DNA from: Curvularia sp. ZM96
Lineage: Eukaryota > Ascomycota > Dothideomycetes > Pleosporales > Pleosporaceae
Direction: 5' to 3'
Assembly (NCBI GenBank): GCA_022457065.1
Contig: JAJGBQ010000001.1
Location: forward strand, 5,642,001-5,706,000
DNA: 64,000 nt
Part shown: positions 56,801-64,000 of the stretch, one piece after another
Numbering within the stretch: position 1 is the first letter of the stretch
Layout: every line of letters starts with the position of its first letter
The notes under the pieces: model-generated
What the model was told of the DNA's origin: nothing
The model's input: only the letters and a program-made list of their open reading frames with translations
Databases searched by the model: none
Program-made: the position numbers and the translations under genes

Positions 56801-57976
56801 GGATCCTTCTAATGAGATCTTGTGCTTCTTTAGAGATGGTATCAGGCATGATATACCTGGCCTCTGCAATGTCGCGGAACAGATGCTTCAAATCCTTGTC
56901 CTTACCTGAGTAGTTGAAAGGGGGTGTACCGGTAAGCAGGACGAAGAGAACAACGCCGCAGCTCCAGACATCTGCCTTTGCGCCATCGTAAGATGTCGTC
57001 TTAATGACCTCAGGAGCGGCATAGTGTGGGCTTCCACAAGGTGTAGTGAGATGCTTGCCAGCTGGCTGTAGAGCTGCCATGCCAAAGTCTACCAACTTAA
57101 CTGTCATAGTGTCTCTGTCCAGCAGAATGTTCTCGGGTTTGAGATCGCGATGATGGATGTTGATGCGGTGGCAGTAGACCAATGCCGCGACGATCTGGCG
57201 GAAGATATGTACAGCATGGATTTCGATCAAGCCACCCTGTTCGTGAATGTAGGCGAAAAGCTCGCCGCCTTCTACGAACTCCATGATGATATATCTAGCA
57301 TTGGTCAGTGGTGAATATCAAGACACAGGATGCTTGGTACTTACAGCTCATCACGGTTCTCCCAAATGTCATAGAGCCGGACAATGTTGGGATGGTCCAA
57401 TAACTTCATGATGCAAATCTCACGCTCTAAGCCAAAGGGAATCGTCTTGCCATGGGAATGAAAAGCTGGATCTTTCTCGACACTCTTGATGAGGTTTGCT
57501 AAGCTGAGAGCCCGTATTTTCTCTGCTGTAGCCTTGGAGATGATCTTGGCAGCACCGTACTGTCCCGTTACTGAGTGCCTGACAAGTCGTACACGCGAGC
57601 AGCCGCCTCGACCTATAGTCCGGCCGAGCTGCCATGGACCAACGTGTGTCTTACGGCGGCGACTCGAGTTGGAGGCATTGGTACTGGTGTTCGAAATGGC
57701 CGAATCACGCTTGGAGTTGGGTGTAGTTTGCTCGCATGCTTGGACAGCGGAGAGATGCTTGTTTTCTGGAGACGATAGCTCTTGGCGGACGGCAGGTGAG
57801 CCATTGGGGACTCTCGAATCGTTGTGAGGAAGTCGTTCGGGTCGAGGCGTCGATACGTACCCATTGACTTGTTTTGTCTGACGTTGTTGGCCGTGTGGTC
57901 CCTTATTAGCTCGATTCGTGCCGTCCTCAAGAACGCGACGACCAGAGGGCGGACGTCCATGATAGGAAGAGTCCAT
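53817..57976 (-). CDS. GIN4/Hsl1-type bud-neck (SAD/NIM1-related) protein kinase
   Basis: Exons on the minus strand: 57976-57345, 57294-56548, 56498-54535, 54483-54202 and 54034-53817, giving 1280 residues. In yeasts this CAMK-related family sits at septins and links morphogenesis to the cell cycle. The kinase domain starts near residue 112: glycine loop GRTIGRGGCSRVRLV, ATP lysine in GAAKIISK, catalytic HHRDLKPEN, DFG in VKLVDFGMAAL, and activation loop TPCGSPHYAAPEV. After it comes NQEPNQEKFFYAALRKYH, a conserved tail, then about 650 low-complexity Ser/Pro/Arg-rich residues. The C-terminus has a KA1-like membrane-binding domain (KPVSFVIELFVVLEHGRRAN then LARFTQTRGAASSFRKVVDI). The catalytic loop reads HHRD where most relatives have a V or I before HRD. 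Confidence 0.92.
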
Positions 57977-60067
57977 GCTGTTGGCATCTGCCCATGCAGT
58001 TGTTAAGGTGGGGTCCTCGAGTCGTGCCGTGGCAACGGTGATGTTATATCAAAAGAGTAGGCGTCAAGCCAAAGTGTACAAGATGTAGTGGAGGTATGCG
58101 CGTATGTATCAAAGCCCAAGTGAGGCAAGCCCAGTAACTGGTGTTTTGATAAACCAATTGAGTGAAGTTAGTGCCGCTACGCGTCACGGGTAGGATGGTC
58201 GTGTTTTGTTGTTTATCGCTGTTGACACTGACGGTTCTTGTTAGCCGCTGGCTTGCAAGCCGATATACAGTTGTGCAAAAGAAAGAGGTTCTGTCGGCAA
58301 CGGCAGGCGAGAGGTTCCGGTTCCAAAAGGTTAACAAGTAGTTGGATGCATATGCAAAGAGTTGAGTAAACAAGTGTGGGTGACAAAGGGTAGAAAGTAT
58401 TGACGCGTGGTAGAAGACGACACTTGTGCACAGACGCGCGGTGCCCTGGTGGATGCCGCAATCGCAAGCAAACACTGGAGCGGGAGGGGCCGTAGTCGCT
58501 GGAGGCAGTGGCAATCACGACAGACAGGGAAGCGTGGCTCCGAGTTCGGTCAAGAAGTGATGGACTTGAAATGCATGAGAAGACAGAAATTGGCATTTCT
58601 GACTTTGAACAGAGTGAGAAATATGCTCAGATTTGCTAAGAGTGAAGAAAACTCTAACTGTAATATCTTGGGACGGTGAATGAAAGTAGTTACCTCCAAT
58701 CTTACCCGAGATAGTAGCATGAGACTCTATCAAGCATGAACAGCAGCAACTCTTGCCTTGGATCTTTTCACGGCACACACCTATTCAGGCATTCCGAATA
58801 AGCTCCGAAGTAGGCATACCTTGATCGCATACACTTGAATTACTGTAAGAAAACAAGATGCGTGCTGAACGCGAATATACCGCGCATCGCGCACGTGACG
58901 TACCTATACACCACACTCTGAGCACGCGACACTCCGCTCTCCTCCCCCAATTCCGTTGAACCATGTTCAAACCCCCAAAACCACGTATCCCCGCCGCACT
59001 CCTCAAGACATGAAGTCAAGTTATACCTCGACGCTCGACCCCGCCGATCGCCCTTCCCTGGGCACGCACGGAACATGCCGAAACCATGGGCCCCCTTACT
59101 TACCAAAATCTCTGTCCCGTGTCGCTGGGCTTGCGGGTGTGCACGCGCCTGATGCGAGCCGGGTCCGGGTTTCTGTTCTACACAACCAAAGCAAAGATGC
59201 CGTGGGCACTCGTTTGGGGAAATATTGCATGGGTGGTATAGGTACGTGCGTTGCGCGGCACGATGGTTTGAATGAGGAGGCGGCACATGCGTAGTTAGAA
59301 AGGGCAGTGTAAACAGAATATCCATGGTATTGGCGAGTCCATGATTTGGAATAGTTTTGCCGAAAAATATTGTAAAAACACTATGGCGATGCAGCTTTGC
59401 AGTATGAATAAAGGCGGGGAGAGCATATATTGCTATCTCATTTTGAAACATTACACCCGCAGTGTAGTAACAAGCGCTATCCTCCTCGACTGCACCAACC
59501 CCCCGGGGCCAAGAACCCTTTTTTCTTCTCTCGTCCCGACAAAAAACCAAACGATGAGCGAACACGCGCAGGGACAAAGAAAAAAAAAATGCAAATCGAG
59601 TAACGCACACAGACTCGCATAGATAGTTGCCCCCTAACCCACCGTTACATACATGGTATACCTAATAAATACAGAGTCCATCCCAAACCCAATAAGCAAA
59701 CAGGTATACGCGCTCCCAACAGAGACAGATTGAGACGAGGAAAAAAGAAACAGAGAAACTGATAGACATGACAATAGACGAGAAAGAACGCGCATACAGA
59801 GAAGACAATATGTGAGAAATCCCCTATATGTCCAAGTTTGTTAAACTTATCCCGTAAAACCCATGAAAACCATGACAAGTCGTGAACCGGAATGCTTTGC
59901 GCAGCGAGGGTTTGAAAAACCTGCGATAGTGCCCTGTTGAGCTCTTTGTACGCCGAAGCCCAGGGTGTTTAAAAAAAAAACAGTACGTAGAAGAGGGTAT
60001 AAATAATACAAGAGAAGTGAAGTAAAAAGACCGAAAGGGCTGCTTGTGGCAGAAGCAACGAAACGAA
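57977..60067. other. Intergenic, kinase promoter and transcription-factor 3' region
   Basis: 2.1 kb. Upstream of the kinase it probably holds a long leader. The minus-strand open frame 58840-59610 has no domain and overlaps a frame on the other strand, so it is not called. Poly-A runs lie near 59580 and 59970. Confidence 0.55.
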
Positions 60068-61392
60068 TTACTGGTGAGATTTCATGTCGTCGGCCCTTGG
60101 TGAGTGGCTTTCGCGCTTGGTTTCGTTTTCACCGGCAGCTTTTCCGCAGCCTTTTACTAGGATGTGCCTCTGTTTTGATGCGTTAGCAGACTGTTCTTTT
60201 GAACTAGATTTCCTTGTCAAAAACGTACCTTGAGGGCATCTTTCCTCGAGAAGCTCTTATCGCAGTGGCTGCAAGGGAAGGGCTTGACGGCAAGATGTAT
60301 CCTCTTGTGTCGCTTCAGGTCGTGATTCCTGTTGAAGCTTTGAGGGCACTGGTCGCACTTGAACGGTCGGTCGTTGGCAGTCGGTGCTTGATGCTGAGGG
60401 TGTCCCATAAAGTGTGGCATAGCCGCAGCATGTCCACTGTTGAAGCCAGACATCATGGCAGGGTGGCCGCCAACCAGTGCAAGGCCTCCAGATGGGTTTT
60501 GAACGTTGGAAAAGACAGGCGCTTGGCCTCCGCCGTACTGCAGAGGCGGTCTTTGTTGGTACTGATATGGCGAGTGCACTGGGTTGTTGGATGGTATCGA
60601 TGGAATCGGGCCCTGCGACACAGCTGGCGACATTCGTTGCATCGATCCACCGGCGCTGATTGGGCTCTGTTGCTGGCTCAAAGTTGGTGAGGGTCCGGTC
60701 GAGTATGGGAAGTTGGAGTGCTGAGGTGTTCCCGAGTTGTGGTAGCTGTAGGTGGGGGTTGGAGGCTGAGGCGGCCTGAACGAGTCGTGGCTGAGAGCAG
60801 GCGATTGCTGTGGTCCCGAAGACGAGACAGGCGTTTGGGCACCCATCATTTGCTGGTGGTGATGTTGGGTGGATATTGAAGGCATGCTGGAACCGTTGGA
60901 CGAAGGCGTAAAAGGAGGAAGCTGCTGGGTCATCTCATATGGTGGCGGATTCAGCCCTTTGCCAAGTGAGTCCTGTCGTCCGATCTGGCCTTCGCGTGGC
61001 GAGGGAGCGAACATGCCTCCTCGGGCTTGACCGTATTGGTTCTGCTGGTGTGTGGCAGGGTAGCCATATTGTGCAGCCGGTGCTTGCGCCGGGGGAGAGT
61101 AGATGTATTGCCCGTTGGAGTAGGCCATTGCTGTAGAGTATTGTGGTCCGGCGGTCGAAACTCCTGACGAGCTGATCACATCGCTGTGATTAGTGTTTGG
61201 AGGAGTCAAAAGGTTGCCAACGCTGGCAATAGTCACTGGGGCCTGTGACGACTGTGAAGCGGTAACCGTGTTGCTGAAAGGATATTTGTGCATCGGTGGC
61301 GGTGGCAGCTCAAAACTGCCGAGTTGCTGGGCGTGAGGTCTCCGTGCTGCAAAGCTGGGAGGTGCACCCATTGGGTCAGACCCAGGATGCAT
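60068..61392 (-). CDS. C2H2 zinc-finger transcription factor
   Basis: Exons 61392-60229 and 60169-60068 (minus strand) give 421 residues. Residues 1-325 are disordered and rich in Pro, Ser, Gln and Tyr, as in activation regions. Two zinc fingers follow: PFKCDQCPQSF begins finger 1 (C-x2-C-x12-H-x3-H), and PFPCSHCDKSFSRKDALK with RHILVKGC makes finger 2, which ends C-x2-C-x12-H-x5-C. An intron splits finger 2 between Lys and Arg. The start at 61392 (MHPGSDPMG) is the first ATG in frame; the open frame continues upstream, so an extra 5' exon is possible. It is a nuclear regulator of unknown target. Confidence 0.85.
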
Positions 61393-64000
61393 GGAAGACG
61401 GATGAGCCACGGCAGCAGCCACGTTGGCGGTTGTGTTCCGGGTAGGTCTCGTTGACCTACCTGCTTTGGACGAAGGAGGGCTTGGGGGAAATCGTAGCGA
61501 GAGACGCTACAAATAGCAGAGTAGTCTGGTTGTAGTCGAGACTAGACCTACACGATCCCTGTGAAGACTTGAGTGTCTACAGAGAGCGTTCAAGAGAGAC
61601 CTTGTAGAAAGATGCCGGTAATGCACGTCTGGCCGTGAGGATGGCAAAAAGTTTCAGTCACTGCGACCTGTTAGTGCTGCTCGTTGTCGCAGGTCAAAGA
61701 GGCAAGGGGGTACAGACGAGCAAAAACAGATGTTGGTGGAACTGTGGTTGATGTCCAACAACGAAGCGTTCGGTAGGGCCCGAATTCCTGGTCGCGCAGA
61801 CGTAGTGCCACTGAGGCGGTCACACAGAATCTGTATATGAGGGTTTTGGGTTTAACGACAGTGGCGCCTGTGCTCTTGCCGTACTGGTGTTGTGGTCCGA
61901 CAAGCGATGGAAATGGTCCGGATTGGCTGTGGGATGTCGGTTGGTACGTCAATCCAGGGCTCTGGATAGCGGCGTGTAATTCCTGATGAGGATGAGAGAC
62001 CACAGTGGCAGTGACGATGAGTGGGCTTTTGCAGCGGCGCGGCAATGGAGGGGTGTGTTGTACGTTGAAGACACGAGCCACTGATCCTTGGAGGTGGAAA
62101 GGAAGGATGAGGCTTTGTGAGATGCTTGGTAGAGAAGGTGGTGGTGGTAGTAGTTAGTGGAGGTGGAGGCGCGTGGAGCGGCGATCACTCCTTGTTAAGC
62201 TCAGGACCTGGGCGCCCTAGGAAGGAGCGATGGCGGAGAAGGCTGGAACCTGGGTAGACTAAAAGGCTTTGTTACCAGGAGCAAGTGGAGAGCGCTGGGC
62301 CTTTAGGTATATGTACGGCAGGCTAGGGTTGTCAGGGTTGGTGGGCTCGCGTGGCTGACTGGCGCGCTGGGGCTTTCGGATTACCAAGGGCTCAACCAGG
62401 CGATAGGGTCCGTCCAAGCCTTTTGAGGATGATCTGGATCGGGATGGGGGATGAAGAATCAGCCCAAAAGCCAGCCTCAGGTGAGGGTGCGGGAGCGCTA
62501 CCCACAGACGCACTTTGTCACAATAAGGCAATGCAAACGAGCACGGCAGAAGCAATGCGACGAATGAATAATAAACCCACACCGTTCAGACTCAATCTAG
62601 AGAGCTAGACGAGCATGGGACCGCACACAGCAATGCATGACCGGGGTGTGTGAAAGCACCTACCATAGCCAGACCCTGTCGGCAGACAATCTGTCGGAGC
62701 AGGTCTGGCTGGCTGGCGTGCGGGACGGCTTGGACCAGCAAAGTGGGCGAGCTCATGGCTTGCGCCGGACCGTGGAGCAAAAAAGACGTTCCTCTCAGCA
62801 CGTCCACAGCCGGCGTGATGCTGATGCTGATGCCGGTGATGATGATGTGCCAATGTGGCTCGACCCCCCGCCAAAAGACAAAAGAGCCTTGATATTGGGC
62901 ATGACGATACGACACGACGGGGTGGCGCGAATCAAGACACAGATTGGAGGGACATGCGGCTCTCCTGACCCAAGCTTGCGGCACGACAAGAGACAGACAC
63001 ACGACGGAATGCTTTTGTCTTGCCCCCCCCTCTGACCCAGGGTCGGTAGGCACCATGGCTCCCCCCAGAGAGCGAGTGTAATGTGCGTCGGGAATGGCGC
63101 TAAGGGGACCTGGGTGAGCCTGGCGAAGCACGGACGCGGTCTGGCCCAAGGAGCGCCCGGAGGGGTGGTCAGAGAGACAAAGCCAAAACTCAAAGACGAC
63201 CCTTTCCCCCCTTTGCTCAAGCCCACCGTTTGGGAGAGCGGCCAATCGCCGTTAGTACTAGCAGCAGCAAGAGAGGATCGTCGGGATGTGCAGGCGGCGG
63301 GCGGAAGCGCTACGAGGGCGGCCAGGAGCGCTTCTGTAGCAGAAGGGCGACCGTCACGCTGCATGGTCGCGAGGAATGAGCGTCGGCTGTGTGTTCAGAG
63401 ACTGGCGAGAAACACAGTGCAGCTGGAGTCTGGCTATCCCTGCGGCAGCTCCTGTTCGGCGACCACAGTGGCGGCCGTGCTTTTACCGCTTGCTCCTGTT
63501 AGCTGACGAAATGGCGCTGCGGAAAACGGGCCCAGCGCTAACCGAGAGGGAGCATGACGGCCAGCAGCAGCAGCACATGATGGAGACATGGGCAGCCGAA
63601 GACGCTTAGCCATGGCGTGTATGTTTCGACGCGGACAGGTCTGGGTATGGGTATGGGTGTGTAAGGGCGCCAAGCAGCCGATCGACGCGATACCCGTTCC
63701 CTGTAGGCTATAGGTAGGGATGAGGTGAAGAGACATGAAATGCGGAGCGCGCAGCAGGGAGCAGGGAACGAGGACGGTCGAAGCGTCATGACGGCGGGCT
63801 GGTGATGGCATCGAGAGCGTGGCCATTGGCCGGGGTTGTCTCGACGTCGGTCTAAAATTAGGCGACTTGGTATATTGCCTGGGGCACGTGTGCGTCTAAG
63901 AGGGGCAAGGTGGAATAAGCAGCAAGCAGCAAGTAGCACGCAAACAGGATGCTGAGTTGGGTCCTTGCGCACTCAGTCAATCAATCAGTCAATCAATCGA
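61393..64000. other. Upstream region of the zinc-finger gene, no supported gene
   Basis: 2.6 kb to the window edge. Many open frames overlap on both strands in GC-rich sequence without a domain, so I call none. It may contain a long multi-exon leader of the zinc-finger gene. Two copies of TCAGTCAATCAA lie at 63973-63996. Confidence 0.5.
63973..63996. repeat. Two tandem copies of a 12-nt unit at the window edge
   Basis: TCAGTCAATCAA occurs twice in a row; the array may continue beyond the window. Confidence 0.85.

Noticed and set aside
58840..59610. 256-residue minus-strand open frame upstream of the kinase
   Set aside because: No recognisable domain and odd composition; a plus-strand frame overlaps it. 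More likely leader or intergenic DNA.
62592..63506. Open frames of 217, 189 and 141 residues near the window end
   Set aside because: They overlap in several frames in GC-rich sequence and have no protein signature.
1..64000. tRNA genes, rRNA, CRISPR arrays, transposons
   Set aside because: Scanning by eye for T-loop (GGTTCGA-like) sequences, long direct or inverted repeats and transposase-like frames found nothing convincing; tRNAscan-SE and RepeatMasker would settle it.

Overview
This 64 kb window is nuclear DNA of a filamentous ascomycete, most likely a dothideomycete of the order Pleosporales. The basis is about 26 compact genes with short (about 40-60 nt) GT-AG introns, fungal-type 5' leaders, a peroxisomal (SKL) malate synthase, a GIN4-type bud-neck kinase, a Dsc3 ubiquitin-ligase subunit, a DUF3632 protein, a secreted GH76 enzyme and a secreted protein resembling the Alt a 1 (AA1-like) family. 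Almost all gene models were joined by hand from reading frames; for nearly all of them the splice phases close exactly and the summed exon length is divisible by three. Species assignment is inference.

Layout. 0-8 kb: the Rxt3 subunit of a histone deacetylase complex, a bifunctional 6-phosphofructo-2-kinase/fructose-2,6-bisphosphatase and a small proline-rich protein. 8.7-17 kb: mitochondrial pyruvate dehydrogenase kinase and cytochrome c (both minus strand), a short-chain dehydrogenase and an F-box protein. 17-22.8 kb: the Alt a 1-like secreted protein, glyoxylate-cycle malate synthase and ribosomal protein eS8. 24-27.4 kb: a GPI-anchor-like repeat protein and a 155-residue protein built from three copies of one motif. 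28-33 kb: mitochondrial Fe-S assembly protein Isa1, a Dabb stress protein, Dsc3 and a secreted agmatinase-type ureohydrolase. 34-41 kb: a MATE transporter, a secreted GH76 mannanase and an Hsp9/Hsp12-type stress protein. 41-48 kb: a WBP11-type splicing factor divergent from an unrecognised basic protein, an adenylate-forming CoA ligase with an in-frame stop, and a DUF3632 protein. 48-53 kb: a secreted GlcG/HbpS-like protein, a doubtful membrane-protein gene and ribosomal protein eL24. 53.8-61.4 kb: a 1280-residue GIN4-type kinase and a C2H2 zinc-finger transcription factor whose upstream 2.6 kb holds no convincing gene.

How the genes relate. There is no operon and no convincing secondary-metabolite cluster. 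Several genes touch the same physiology: carbon switching (PFK-2/FBPase-2, PDK, malate synthase), respiration and Fe-S supply (cytochrome c, Isa1), and stress or hypoxia response (Hsp9/12, Dabb, Dsc3). The spacing looks like ordinary synteny rather than a functional island. I found no transposon, CRISPR array, tRNA or rRNA that I can support. The observations most worth a second look are the triplicated-motif protein, the stop codon inside the CoA ligase, the degenerate minisatellite just before the GH76 start, and the palindrome cluster upstream of the MATE gene.
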